Source of the DNA: Maricaulis sp039978735
GTDB taxonomy: Bacteria; Pseudomonadota; Alphaproteobacteria; Caulobacterales; Maricaulaceae
DNA length: 64,000 bases
Assembly: GCF_039978735.1 (NCBI RefSeq)
Contig: NZ_JBDWAS010000045.1
Span: forward strand, 124,001-188,000
Direction of reading: 5' to 3'
Both the position numbers and the translations under genes were made by a program. This document shows positions 45,032-54,226 of the stretch, one piece after another. The notes under the pieces were generated by a model. That model did no database searches. It was not told where the DNA came from and was given only the letters and a program-made list of their open reading frames with translations. How positions within the stretch are numbered: the stretch's first letter is position 1; each line of letters begins with the position of its first letter.

Positions 45032-46039
45032 TTACTCGAAGGCGATTCCGGCCTCTTCCGCGAGGTCTTTCAGACTGCAGTCGGGACGTGCGCCGTAGTG
45101 GGAGATGATCTCGGCGGCGGAAATCGCCCCCATTTTACCCGCTTCCGCCAGCGGCCGGCCCTGGGCGATGCCCAGAAGAAAGCCCGATGCGAAGAGATCG
45201 CCCGCACCCGTCGTGTCGACCAGTTGCGAAACCGGTTCGGCCGCCACGGTCACGGTCTCCCCGCCGGCGACGATCACGGCGCCCTTTTCCGACCGCGTCA
45301 CCGCGGCGATGGCCACATCCTGGCGTACGGCGTTGAGGGCGGTATCGAAATCCTCGGTCTCGTAGAGCGCGAGCAGCTCGGCCTCATTGGCCAGCAGGAT
45401 GTCGATATGGTTGGCCACGAGATGGCGGAAGGAGGCGCGGTGCCGGTCGACGCAGAACACGTCGGACAGGGTCAGCGCGGTGCGGCGATTGGCAGCGGCG
45501 GCCATTTCGGCGGCGGCAACATAGGCGCGCTTGGCCTCTTCGCGGTCGAAGAGATAGCCTTCCAGATAGATGATCTCGGCGGCCTTGAGCGCTTCGGCGC
45601 CGGCCTCGACATCATCCTCGGTCACCAGGGCGGCCGCGCCCAGGAAGGTGCACATCGAGCGCGCCGCATCCGGGGTGACATTGATCAGGCAGCGGCCCGA
45701 GGCCGGACCTTCCTGCAGGGCCGGCGTGTCGAAATGCACACCGATCGTGCGGATGTCATGGGTGAAGATCTCGCCCAGCTGGTCACTGGCCACCTTGCCG
45801 ATATAGGCCGCCTTGCCGCCCAGCGAGGCGACACCGGCAACGGTGTTGGCGGCGGATCCGCCGGAGGCTTCCTTGCCCGGCTGCATGCGCGCATAGAGCG
45901 TGCGCGCCCGGTCCTCGTCGATCAGTGTCATGGCATTCTTGGCGATGCCCTCGGCGGCGAGAAATTCATCGCTGGCCGGCGAGAGAACGTCGACAATGGC
46001 ATTGCCGACGGCGAGCACGTCGAAACGGGCTTGGGACAT
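45032..46039 (-). CDS. adenosine kinase (PfkB family)
   Basis: A 335-residue ribokinase-fold sugar or nucleoside kinase. GGSAANTVAGVASLGGKAAYIGKV is the N-terminal PfkB signature and DTTGAGDLFASGFLLG the C-terminal one with the catalytic Asp. Close relatives in Alphaproteobacteria are annotated adenosine kinase; ribokinase-type activity is the alternative. Confidence 0.9.
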   Translation of the reverse strand: MSQARFDVLAVGNAIVDVLSPASDEFLAAEGIAKNAMTLIDEDRARTLYARMQPGKEASGGSAANTVAGVASLGGKAAYIGKVASDQLGEIFTHDIRTIGVHFDTPALQEGPASGRCLINVTPDAARSMCTFLGAAALVTEDDVEAGAEALKAAEIIYLEGYLFDREEAKRAYVAAAEMAAAANRRTALTLSDVFCVDRHRASFRHLVANHIDILLANEAELLALYETEDFDTALNAVRQDVAIAAVTRSEKGAVIVAGGETVTVAAEPVSQLVDTTGAGDLFASGFLLGIAQGRPLAEAGKMGAISAAEIISHYGARPDCSLKDLAEEAGIAFE

Positions 46040-46150
46040 GGAAAATCCGTTCAGTGGCTGAAAGACAGCGGGTTAAGCCGTGACACCTAACCGCAGCGCT
46101 GCGCGAGAACAAGGCTTGCGGCCGGACACCGCTCTGCTAAAGCCCGCGCC

Positions 46151-47044
46151 ATGACCCGTATCGCCTTTCTCACCGCGGCCTGCATGTTCCGCGACAATCC
46201 CGCCGCCCGCGCCGACTGTTTCGAGTACGAGCTCGAGATCGCCGCGCTGCAGCCGGCCTGTGCGGCTGCCGGTTTTGACCTCGTGCCGGTGATCTGGGAC
46301 GATCCGGACTTCGACCCGTCCACTTTCGACGGCGTCATGATCGGCACCTGCTGGGATTATATGGAAAAGCCGGACGCCTTCATGGCGAGGCTGGAGGCGA
46401 TTTCTGCGGCGACGCGCCTGTTCAACCCGCTGCCCATGGTGCGCTGGAACAGCCGCAAGACCTATCTCAAAGACCTCGCCGAACGCGGCGCGCCGATGAT
46501 CCCGACCGTGTGGGCCGAGCGCGCCACGGCGGACACGATCGCGGCGGCCTTCGAGACGCTGGACTGCGACGATATCGTGGTGAAACCGGTTCTGGGGGCC
46601 GGGGCCTGGCGCCAGGCCCGGATCCGCAAGGGCGAGCCCGTTCCCGCAGCCGAGGCCCTGCCGCCGGCGGACTGCATGATCCAGCCCTTCCTGCCGGCCG
46701 TGGCCGAGGAGGGTGAATATGCCTTCCTCTTCTTCGGCGGCGAGTTCTCGCACTGTGCCCGGAAAATCCCGGCCAGCGGCGATTATCGCGTGCAGTCGGA
46801 ATATGGCGGCCATGAGGAAATCCATGTGCCCGGCGAAGACGAACTGGCGCTGGCCCGTTCGGTGCTCGACTGTATCGAGGGCGAGCCGCTCTATGCGCGG
46901 GTCGACATGCTGCGCGGGCTCGACGGCCAGCTGGCGCTGATCGAGATCGAACTGATCGAACCCTATCTCTACCCCGAACAGGGCCCGCAAATGGGCGAGA
47001 CCCTGGCCCGCGCGCTGGGGCGGATGCTGGCTGTGCCGGCCTAG
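46151..47044 (+). CDS. ATP-grasp domain protein of unknown substrate
   Basis: A 297-residue protein related to prokaryotic glutathione-synthetase-type ATP-grasp enzymes. VIWDDPDFDPSTFDGVMIGTCWDYM lies in the N domain; IVVKPVLGAGAWRQARI and MIQPFLPAVAEEGEYAFLFF match the ATP-grasp lobes; IEIELIEPYLY supplies the metal-binding Glu. Such enzymes join a carboxylate to an amine or thiol. No biosynthetic partner is adjacent, so the product is unknown. Confidence 0.8.
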   Translation: MTRIAFLTAACMFRDNPAARADCFEYELEIAALQPACAAAGFDLVPVIWDDPDFDPSTFDGVMIGTCWDYMEKPDAFMARLEAISAATRLFNPLPMVRWNSRKTYLKDLAERGAPMIPTVWAERATADTIAAAFETLDCDDIVVKPVLGAGAWRQARIRKGEPVPAAEALPPADCMIQPFLPAVAEEGEYAFLFFGGEFSHCARKIPASGDYRVQSEYGGHEEIHVPGEDELALARSVLDCIEGEPLYARVDMLRGLDGQLALIEIELIEPYLYPEQGPQMGETLARALGRMLAVPA

Positions 47045-47129
47045 AAAAGCGGCGGTTCCGGGGAACGCGCAGGCGCACGCGCCCGTTGGTGTCACGACTT
47101 CGCCATCGACTGCGTATAAAGCCGCGCCC

Positions 47130-47987
47130 ATGACCGAGAAACTGCGCAATGAAGACGATCTGACCGGCGTGACGCGTCTCGTCCGCCTGGAGATCGCCAA
47201 TGCCCGCCGCGCCCTGGACGGCATGGGCGAGGATCCGCTGCTGGCCGTCCATGAGGCGCGCAAGAGCATCAAGCGGGCCCGGTCGATTGCGCGCCTGCTG
47301 CGCGAGAGCGATCGCGAGGTGGCCAGCCTGGTCAATGCCGCCGCCCGGCGCGCCGGGCATGTGCTGGCCGAGGCGCGCGATGCCGACAGCCTGGAACAGC
47401 TGGCCCGCGCGATGGTGCGTGATTGCGACGACGAAGCGGCGCGGCCGGCCCTGGCGGAACTGGCGGCGCAGGCGCGGGCTGACCGTGAACGTATCGATCG
47501 CGCGACGGCGGCCCGGCAGGCTGCGCGCGCGCTGGATGAGATGGATCGGGCGCTGGCCTGCCTGCCCATGCCGGACGATGTGCCGGATGTGGTCGCCCGC
47601 GGCATGGCGCGCACCTATCGCCGCGCGGCAAAGCGGCTGGACAAGGCGCAGTCGGCACCGGATGGCGAACGCCTGCACGAACTGCGCAAACGCACCCAGG
47701 ACTGGCGCTACCAGGCCGTAGCGCTGAAGCGCGCCTGGCCGGACGAGGTGGAGCGCCGCAAGTCGCAGACCGATGCGCTGGCCGATCTTCTCGGCCTGCA
47801 CCACGACCTTTCCCGTCTCGCCCGCCGGCTGGACGATCTGGCCGATGCCGATGCCGCGATCGAGCGGGTCGAGGCGCGCTGCGAGGCGCTGGCCGCCGAA
47901 GCGCTGGAGCGGGCCGAGGCCGTGTTCAGCACCAGGCCGAAAAAGGTGAAAAAGGCGCTGAAATCCGGCTTCCGGGACGCGGGATAG
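47130..47987 (+). CDS. CHAD domain protein
   Basis: A 285-residue all-helical protein. VHEARKSIKRARSIARLLRES and LHELRKRTQDWRYQAVALKR are the two conserved His/Arg/Lys-rich motifs of CHAD domains, which bind polyphosphate. There is no CYTH domain. It probably acts at polyphosphate granules. Confidence 0.9.
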   Translation: MTEKLRNEDDLTGVTRLVRLEIANARRALDGMGEDPLLAVHEARKSIKRARSIARLLRESDREVASLVNAAARRAGHVLAEARDADSLEQLARAMVRDCDDEAARPALAELAAQARADRERIDRATAARQAARALDEMDRALACLPMPDDVPDVVARGMARTYRRAAKRLDKAQSAPDGERLHELRKRTQDWRYQAVALKRAWPDEVERRKSQTDALADLLGLHHDLSRLARRLDDLADADAAIERVEARCEALAAEALERAEAVFSTRPKKVKKALKSGFRDAG

Positions 47988-48088
47988 CACTGACCCTGAA
48001 CGGCGGCCGGAACGGGGCCTTGAAATGGCCCGGATTGCCCGCCCTGATGGGCCCTTTCCACGTCCAGACCCGTCCGTGCGAGGCCGCC

Positions 48089-48589
48089 ATGATCCGTCAC
48101 AGTCTCTCCGCCCTTCTTCTGGCCGCCGGCCTGTCGGCCTGTGCCGCGACGTCCGGTCCGGCCGCACCGGACACCTATCGTGCGATCAGCATCACCGAGA
48201 CGCCCTGTTTCGGCTTCTGCCCGGCCTATACGATCACCGTCACGCCGGATGACCGCTATGTGCTCGAGGCGCGCAGCCATACGCAGACGCAGGGCCGCAC
48301 CACGGGCGCGCTGGACACGGGCAGTTTTGCGCGCATGACGGCCGTGCTCGAGCGCGAGGATGCGGCCGGCCTGCCGGTCTCGGTCAGCCGCACAGACGAG
48401 GACACCTGCCCGCTCTGGCACACTGATGCGCCGGGCTATGAGCTTTCCATCACCCGCATGGACGGCCGTCAGGATGTGAGCTGGTATCGCGGCTGCTCCG
48501 GCCACCCCGCCATCGACCGCCTGGAACGCATCAGCGAGGCCCTGCGGGCGCAGTATGACTACGACACGCTGATCGCTGTGGAGCGGTAG
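48089..48589 (+). CDS. DUF6438 domain lipoprotein
   Basis: A 166-residue predicted lipoprotein: lipobox LSAC with C18, then ITETPCFGFCPAYTITVTPDDRY, the marker of DUF6438, with a Cys-x-Gly-x-Cys pair. Two further cysteines (CPLWHTD, RGCSGHP) could form a second disulfide. Start chosen at the signal peptide ATG. Function unknown. Confidence 0.82.
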   Translation: MIRHSLSALLLAAGLSACAATSGPAAPDTYRAISITETPCFGFCPAYTITVTPDDRYVLEARSHTQTQGRTTGALDTGSFARMTAVLEREDAAGLPVSVSRTDEDTCPLWHTDAPGYELSITRMDGRQDVSWYRGCSGHPAIDRLERISEALRAQYDYDTLIAVER

Positions 48590-48612
48590 GGGGCGGGAAA
48601 ATCAGCTCAACC

Positions 48613-48746
48613 ACTTTCCCCGGACCCCGTTCCGGGGCCCGGAAAAGGTGACGTGTGGGTCACCGCCGCCTCTCGAACTGTATGTGGCTGGCGTCAGCGC
48701 AAGCCCGTCGAGGCCCCCGGACCCCGGAACAAGTCCGGGGAAAGTG
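48613..48746. repeat. palindromic intergenic repeat, family B, copy 4
   Basis: ACTTTCCCCGGACCCCGTTC at the left and a diverged right arm ending CCGGGGAAAGTGG, with a longer centre (about 90 bases) than in other copies. It fills most of the gap between the convergent DUF6438 and nth genes. Confidence 0.7.
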
Positions 48747-48808
48747 GTGAGGTTGGGGAAAATGGACCGTATTGGGAAAATAGAGAGGGTGTCAGGGGAA
48801 GCCGTGCC

Positions 48809-49525
48809 TCAAGCCCCTTTCGGGGCCGGTGTCTTGTCCTTGAACTGGCACAGATCCTCGATCGGGCAGTGCCAGCATTCCGGCTTGCGGGCCTTGCAGA
48901 CATAGCGGCCGTGCAGGATCAGCCAGTGGTGGGCGCCCTGGCGGAATTCGTCGGGCATGATCTTTTCCAGCCGCAGCTCGACCGCCAGCGGGTCCTTGCC
49001 GGGGGCGAGTTTGGTGCGGTTGGAGACACGGAAGATATGTGTGTCGACGGCGATGGTGGGCACGCCGAAGGCCTCGTTGAGCACCACATTCGCGGTCTTG
49101 CGGCCGACGCCGGGCAGGGCTTCCAGTGCTTCGCGCTCGGCCGGCACGATACCGCCATGCTGCTCGATCAGGATTTTCGACAGGGCGATGACATTCTTCG
49201 CCTTGTTGCGGAACAGGCCGATCGTCTTGATGCGGTCGCGCACATGGTCCTCGCCCAGCGCGACCATCTGCTCCGGCGTATCGGCTTCCTGGAACAGCAG
49301 CTTCGTCGCCTTGTTCACGCCGACATCGGTGGCCTGGGCCGACAGGGCGACCGCGACCAGCAGCGTATAGGGATTGGTATAGTCCAGCTCGGTGCGCGGG
49401 GCGGGCCGGTCCTGTGCCAGCCGCGCCATCAGATCGTGCGCCTGCTCGCGCGAAAGGCCGCGCGGCTGGGGCTTGCGGCGGGATTTCGGCCTGGCGGCAG
49501 TCTTGCGGGGCGTGGGTGTCGACAT
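48809..49525 (-). CDS. nth: endonuclease III
   Basis: A 238-residue base-excision glycosylase/lyase. The helix-hairpin-helix is LPGVGRKTANVVLNEAFG, the catalytic Asp is in IAVDTHIFRV, and the [4Fe-4S] cluster ligands are spaced C-x6-C-x2-C-x5-C (CKARKPECWHCPIEDLC). It removes oxidised pyrimidines. The basic N-terminal 25 residues are an extension relative to E. coli Nth. Confidence 0.97.
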   Translation of the reverse strand: MSTPTPRKTAARPKSRRKPQPRGLSREQAHDLMARLAQDRPAPRTELDYTNPYTLLVAVALSAQATDVGVNKATKLLFQEADTPEQMVALGEDHVRDRIKTIGLFRNKAKNVIALSKILIEQHGGIVPAEREALEALPGVGRKTANVVLNEAFGVPTIAVDTHIFRVSNRTKLAPGKDPLAVELRLEKIMPDEFRQGAHHWLILHGRYVCKARKPECWHCPIEDLCQFKDKTPAPKGA

Positions 49526-49617
49526 GGCTGCAGGTATAGCCGCTTCGCGCGTCCTGTCATCCGCCTGCGACCCCGGGCGCCATTGTCTCGGCCACAGGAG
49601 CGTCTATCTTGCCCGGC

Positions 49618-50217
49618 ATGCGCACGATCGTGGAAAGCTGGCCCGCCGAGGCGGAGGCCATTGCACCGCATGAAGGCCCGGCCTTCATGGAGGCCGAACT
49701 GGCGCCCAACCGGTCGCTGCCCAATCCGGCCTTCACGGCGTTGATGATTGCCATCGCCATTATCTCCTTCAGCGCCGGCATTCTCTTCATCACCATCGGG
49801 GCCTGGCCGGTGACGCCGTTTTTCGGGCTCGATGCCTTCCTGGTCTGGCTGGCCTTCCGCATTTCCTATCGCGACGGGCGTGCGCGCGAATGGGTGACGG
49901 TGAATGCGCGCGATATCGAGGTGGTGCGCCAGCACCCGACCGGGCATCGCCGCCGCTACCGCCTGCCCACGGCCTGGGTGCAGTTGCGCCTGATCGATCC
50001 GGGTGAACACCACGCCCAGCTGGCGTTGAGCGCCCATGGGCGCGCGCTGGTGCTGGGCAGTTTCCTCAGCCCGCCCGAGCGCGGCGAATTTGCCGAGGCG
50101 CTGGGGACGGCGATCGATACGGCACGCCGCTCGCTCAATCCGGCCCGCGAGGCGTCGCAGGACACCCCGCAGGACCCGGCGCAAGAACCGGGTGGAGCGC
50201 TGCCGAGCGGTGGCTAG
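49618..50217 (+). CDS. DUF2244 domain membrane protein
   Basis: A 199-residue protein with two close membrane helices (LMIAIAIISFSAGILFITIGAWPVTPFFGLDAFLVWLAFRI) and a C-terminal cytoplasmic domain (GRAREWVTVNARDIEVVRQH, LLSFL-like GSFLSPPERGEFAEALG). This is the DUF2244 layout, often found near nth in Alphaproteobacteria. Function unknown. It is divergent from nth. Confidence 0.87.
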   Translation: MRTIVESWPAEAEAIAPHEGPAFMEAELAPNRSLPNPAFTALMIAIAIISFSAGILFITIGAWPVTPFFGLDAFLVWLAFRISYRDGRAREWVTVNARDIEVVRQHPTGHRRRYRLPTAWVQLRLIDPGEHHAQLALSAHGRALVLGSFLSPPERGEFAEALGTAIDTARRSLNPAREASQDTPQDPAQEPGGALPSGG

Positions 50218-50226
50218 ACTGGCCGC

Positions 50227-51081
50227 ATGATGACCGCACAAATTCTCGATCTCGACACGGCCTGCCGTGATTATCGCCGCATCGCCTCGGCCCTCGCCTG
50301 GCTGGGCGAGAACTGGCGCGACCATCCCGATCTGGACGCCGCAGCGCGCTCGGCGGGCCTGTCGCCGCACCATTTCCAGCGCCTCTTCACCCGCTGGGTG
50401 GGGCTGAGCCCGAAGAAATATGTCGGTGCGCTGGCTCATGGCGCCGCCCGCGAGGCGCTGGAGGATGGTGCCAGCATTCTCGACGCCGCCTTCGATGCGG
50501 GCCTGTCGGGCCCTGGCCGGCTGCATGATCTCTTCATCGCGCATGAAGCCGTCACCCCGGGCGATGCGAAACGGCGCGGTGCCGGGCTCTCCTTCACCTG
50601 GGGCGCAACGCCCACGCCCTTCGGCGAGGCGGTGTTGCTGATCGCGCCGCGCGGCCTCTCCGCCCTCGCCTTTGCCGAACCGGATGTCGAAACGGCCTTC
50701 GAGGATCTGCACGCCCGCTTTCCCGCCGCAGACTATGTCCGCGACGACGCGGAGGCGCGGGCCTGGGCCGAGCGGATTTTCCTGGGCGGCGGACCCGGCG
50801 CGCCGGTGCCGCTGGCGCTCTATGGCACGCCCTGGCAGCGCCAGGTCTGGCGGGCCCTGCTGGAGATCCCGGCCGGCGAGACGACAAGCTACAAATCGAT
50901 TGCCCAGCAGGTCTGCACGCCGAAGGCGGCGCGCGCCGTGGGTGCGGCGGTCGGGGCGAACCCGGTCGCCTGGCTGATCCCCTGCCATCGCGTGATCGCG
51001 GCGGACGGCCAGCTGACCGGCTATCACTGGGGTGTCGAACGCAAGCGCGCCATGCTCGCCTACGAGGCCGTTGCGCGTTAA
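50227..51081 (+). CDS. Ada-like protein: AraC-type HTH fused to O6-alkylguanine-DNA methyltransferase
   Basis: A 284-residue protein. Residues about 20-115 are an AraC helix-turn-helix (LSPHHFQRLFTRWVGLSPKKYV). Residues about 205-284 are the methyltransferase with GTPWQRQVWRALLEIPAGETTSY and the acceptor cysteine in PCHRVIAADG. The N-terminal zinc domain of E. coli Ada, which senses methylphosphotriesters, is absent, so repair is expected but the mode of gene regulation may differ. Confidence 0.92.
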   Translation: MMTAQILDLDTACRDYRRIASALAWLGENWRDHPDLDAAARSAGLSPHHFQRLFTRWVGLSPKKYVGALAHGAAREALEDGASILDAAFDAGLSGPGRLHDLFIAHEAVTPGDAKRRGAGLSFTWGATPTPFGEAVLLIAPRGLSALAFAEPDVETAFEDLHARFPAADYVRDDAEARAWAERIFLGGGPGAPVPLALYGTPWQRQVWRALLEIPAGETTSYKSIAQQVCTPKAARAVGAAVGANPVAWLIPCHRVIAADGQLTGYHWGVERKRAMLAYEAVAR

Positions 51082-51090
51082 ATTACGTGC

Positions 51091-51684
51091 ATGGACCTTT
51101 CACACCCCTTCGCCATTGCCGGCATTACCGGCCTTGTCGCCGCCGCCGCCTTCCTGATCCGCTGGGTCGCGGCGCGCCGGCGGCTGATGGAAGACGCGCG
51201 GATCGAGTATGCCGAGCGCTGCGAGAGCAAGCCGGCCACCGTGCGGGGCGTCGATGCCGCCGCTTTCGAACGCCTCTATGTCGCCGCCTACGAGCCGCGC
51301 TGGGCGCTTTATGCGGCGGGCACGCTGTTGCTGGCGATCGCGATCACGCCGCTGGCCGCGCTGGGCCTGGTGGCGTTGTGGCCGGTCGTCGTCATGGGGC
51401 TGGATGGCGGGCCCTGGTATGACGAGGGCTATTATCCGTGGATGTTCTACATGTTCTTCGGATTCTGCCTGATCTGGGCGGCCTGCGGCGCGCTGATGGC
51501 CCGCATCCACCACGCCCGCTCGCCGGAAGGCTTCGTGCCGGCTCTGGCCCGCGCCCGCGGCGAACCCTTCGATGACATTGTCATTCCGCGCAAACGCCCC
51601 AAATGGGCGGTGAGAGCGGTGCCCGATCCGAAAAATCCCGGTCAGCGGGAAACGGGCACCGAACCCGCCAACGAGACGAATTAG
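51091..51684 (+). CDS. hypothetical membrane protein
   Basis: A 197-residue protein with an N-terminal helix (FAIAGITGLVAAAAFLIRWVA) and two or three later ones (WALYAAGTLLLAIAITPLAALGLVAL, YPWMFYMFFGFCLIWAACGALM). The last 50 residues are polar and basic. I do not recognise the family. It begins nine bases after the Ada-like gene and ends 11 bases before the glyoxalase gene. Confidence 0.75.
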   Translation: MDLSHPFAIAGITGLVAAAAFLIRWVAARRRLMEDARIEYAERCESKPATVRGVDAAAFERLYVAAYEPRWALYAAGTLLLAIAITPLAALGLVALWPVVVMGLDGGPWYDEGYYPWMFYMFFGFCLIWAACGALMARIHHARSPEGFVPALARARGEPFDDIVIPRKRPKWAVRAVPDPKNPGQRETGTEPANETN

Positions 51685-51695
51685 GACGGATTGCC

Positions 51696-52169
51696 ATGCG
51701 CTACCTGCACACCATGGTCCGGGTTTCGGACCTGGACGCGAGCCTGCGTTTCTACTGCGAAGGCCTGGGCCTCAAGGAAATCAGCCGGATGGACAGCGAG
51801 AAGGGCCGTTTCACCCTGATCTTTCTCGCCACGCCGGAAGATGTCGAGGCGGCAGGCTATCCGGGCGGTGTCTATACCGGTGGCAAGATCCCCGAAGGCC
51901 TGCCCTGTGTCGAGCTGACCCATAACTGGGATCCGGAGGAATATTCCGGCGGCCGCAATTTCGGCCATCTCGCCTATCGCATGGACAATGTCTACGACAC
52001 CTGCGCCCACCTGCAGGCGATGGGCTACACGATCAACCGTCCGCCGCGCGACGGCCATATGGCTTTCGTGCGCTCGCCGGACGGTATCTCGGTGGAACTC
52101 CTGCAACGCGGCGACAACCTCCCGCCGCAGGAGCCCTGGGCGAGCATGGAGAATACCGGCAGCTGGTAG
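51696..52169 (+). CDS. gloA: lactoylglutathione lyase (glyoxalase I)-like VOC protein
   Basis: A 157-residue VOC enzyme. MRYLHTMVRVSDLDASLRFYCEGLG opens the fold; likely metal ligands are H5, E73 (CVELTHNWD), H91 (NFGHLAY) and E134 (GISVELLQ), the same set as in E. coli GloA. It would isomerise the methylglyoxal-glutathione adduct. The following minus-strand gene also has a glyoxalase-like fold. Confidence 0.9.
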   Translation: MRYLHTMVRVSDLDASLRFYCEGLGLKEISRMDSEKGRFTLIFLATPEDVEAAGYPGGVYTGGKIPEGLPCVELTHNWDPEEYSGGRNFGHLAYRMDNVYDTCAHLQAMGYTINRPPRDGHMAFVRSPDGISVELLQRGDNLPPQEPWASMENTGSW

Positions 52170-52182
52170 CGCCGGCGCGGTT

Positions 52183-52998
52183 CTACCAGCGGAAGATCAC
52201 CGGCATGCCGCGATCGCGCATGTCGGCGGTTTCGCCCTGTGCGCCGTGATCCAGCTCGATCTCCATACGGTGTTCGTCGCCATGTTCGATCGTGATCAGC
52301 CCGTCCGCTTCCAGCGTGCGCAGGGTGCGTGACGGGTCCTGGCCGTGCGGCAGGACCAGCGTGACCGCTGTGACGACACGCGCGCCATTGGGGTGATCGA
52401 GCCGCGTCAGCCCGCGTCCGGAGAAGTTGTCCCGCGGATTGCCGGTGATCGCATCGGGCAGGAAAAAGACCCAGGGCTCGGTGATGTCGCCGGCGCTCTC
52501 GGCCGGGAAGAGGTCGAACCCGCCATTCATCCATTCTGCCGTGTAGGTGCTGGTCTCGAAGGCGCGCGGCTCGCCTTCGCGGCGGTCTCTCAGCCCGATG
52601 CCGAAGGGCGAGACCGACGGGTCATTCCGCCAGGTATTGCGGGCATTGAAGTCCGAGCGGGCGCGCGGGATGTTCGCCTCGGCGGCGTCCGCATCGTCGA
52701 CCCAGAGATATTCCACATAGACATTGTCGAAATAGATATAGCGGCCGGTCGTGCCCTGGCCGGTATGCGTGTTGGGGAAGGGCCAGGCGTTGAAACCGTG
52801 CTGTTCGGTATAGGCCAGCTCCGGCGCGAAACCGTCGGAAAAGAAGAAGATATGATCCAGGACATAGCGCGAACCGGCCATATCCGGCGTGGGGGCCGTT
52901 TCGGTTGCGGTAGCGCTGTCTTCGGTCTGTGCGAAGGCCGGCGCGGTGAGGCCGAGCGTTGCGGCGAGGCCGGCCGCGAGGAGGGATCTTATGTGCAT
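52183..52998 (-). CDS. exported VOC/glyoxalase-like protein
   Basis: A 271-residue protein with a signal peptide (SLLAAGLAATLGLTAPAFA). YVLDHIFFFSDGFAPE starts a glyoxalase-like domain, and VYVEYLWVDDAD carries a possible metal Glu; a second half (HPNGARVVTAVTLVLPHGQD) may pair with it. It is secreted, unlike typical VOC enzymes. It is divergent from a membrane-anchored AraC-type regulator across 115 bp. Confidence 0.75.
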   Translation of the reverse strand: MHIRSLLAAGLAATLGLTAPAFAQTEDSATATETAPTPDMAGSRYVLDHIFFFSDGFAPELAYTEQHGFNAWPFPNTHTGQGTTGRYIYFDNVYVEYLWVDDADAAEANIPRARSDFNARNTWRNDPSVSPFGIGLRDRREGEPRAFETSTYTAEWMNGGFDLFPAESAGDITEPWVFFLPDAITGNPRDNFSGRGLTRLDHPNGARVVTAVTLVLPHGQDPSRTLRTLEADGLITIEHGDEHRMEIELDHGAQGETADMRDRGMPVIFRW

Positions 52999-53113
52999 GG
53001 TTTGCGTCCTGCGAGATTGATGAACCGGACGTCTTGTTGTCAGATCCGCCTGCCCCGTCGCATCACAACCCGCCAGCGGCAAGATCTGAAACGCGAAATT
53101 AGGGCCTTTTAAT

Positions 53114-54226
53114 ATGCCGGACGGCGATGCTTCACGATCCTGGCCGATCGATATCCCGGCGGATGTCGCCATCTGGCTGCACGGCTTCATCGCCCTGACC
53201 GGCCTGCTGCTGGTCGCCGGATTGCTGGCCCTGCGCCTCACCGGCCGGCGGCCCTCGCTGCCGCTGACGGCGCTGTTCCTCCTGTTTGCCCTGCAGGCCC
53301 TGGCCAATATCGCCTATCAGCAGGCTTCGCCGGCCTGGATGCCGCAGCTGGGCTGGCTGATCCAGCTGCTCGAACTGCGCGCCATCGTCGGCTTCATCTT
53401 CGGGCCGCTGGCGCTGTTCTATGTGCGTGAATTCCTCGATGCGGCCTGGCGGCCGCAGCCGCTGCGCGCGCTGCATGCGGTGCCGGCGCTGGTGATGGGG
53501 GCGACGCTCTATTTGTGGCCGGAGTGGGAAATCAATGTCTACGCCTATGCCAGTGCGGCGGCGCTGGTGATCTATGCGGGTCTGGCCTGGCGGATCGTTG
53601 CGGCCAGCGGCTATCTGCGCCAGGGCGATGGCGACCGGCGGGTCTGGCTGTGGATGAGTGCGGCCCTGTTCGCCATGCTGCTCGGGGTGAACGCGGTCGC
53701 GACCAACTTCAATTGCCGCCCGATCTCCGATCCGATGGTGCGCCTCTACCAGGCGGGTCTGCTGACCGGAATTATCGCGCTGGTCTACACCTTCATCACG
53801 GCCGGCCTGTGGCGCAGTTTCGTGCTTTTCCCGGCCGAAACACCGCGCAGTGCGATAGCGGCTCCGGCGTCACGGATGCGGGCCGATCCGGCGCTGGCCG
53901 GGCAATTCACCGCGCTGATGGAGGAAGAGGCGCTGTGGCGCGAGCCCGACCTGACGCTGGGGCGTATCGCCGGGCGCCTGTCGGTCTCGCCGCGGCGTCT
54001 GTCGCTGGCCGTGCGCGACGCGCTGGGCATGGCGGTGAGCGACTGGATCAATGCGCGCCGTGTCGAGGCGGTGCAGCGGACCCTGCGGGCCGATCCGCAT
54101 ACCGGACGAAGCCTGCTCGACCTCGCTTTCGAGGCCGGCTTCAGCTCCAAACCCAGCTTCAACCGCGCCTTCAGCAAATTCACCGGCATGACACCCAGCG
54201 CGTATCGGGATGAGGTGCGGGGTTAG
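53114..54226 (+). CDS. membrane-integrated AraC family regulator (7TM-HTH)
   Basis: A 370-residue protein with about seven membrane helices in residues 15-240 and an AraC HTH at the C terminus (LTLGRIAGRLSVSPRRLSLAV and LLDLAFEAGFSSKPSFNRAF, GMTPSAYRD). The DNA-binding domain would be held at the membrane. Divergence from the exported VOC gene suggests that it controls it, but this is inference. Confidence 0.9.
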   Translation: MPDGDASRSWPIDIPADVAIWLHGFIALTGLLLVAGLLALRLTGRRPSLPLTALFLLFALQALANIAYQQASPAWMPQLGWLIQLLELRAIVGFIFGPLALFYVREFLDAAWRPQPLRALHAVPALVMGATLYLWPEWEINVYAYASAAALVIYAGLAWRIVAASGYLRQGDGDRRVWLWMSAALFAMLLGVNAVATNFNCRPISDPMVRLYQAGLLTGIIALVYTFITAGLWRSFVLFPAETPRSAIAAPASRMRADPALAGQFTALMEEEALWREPDLTLGRIAGRLSVSPRRLSLAVRDALGMAVSDWINARRVEAVQRTLRADPHTGRSLLDLAFEAGFSSKPSFNRAFSKFTGMTPSAYRDEVRG

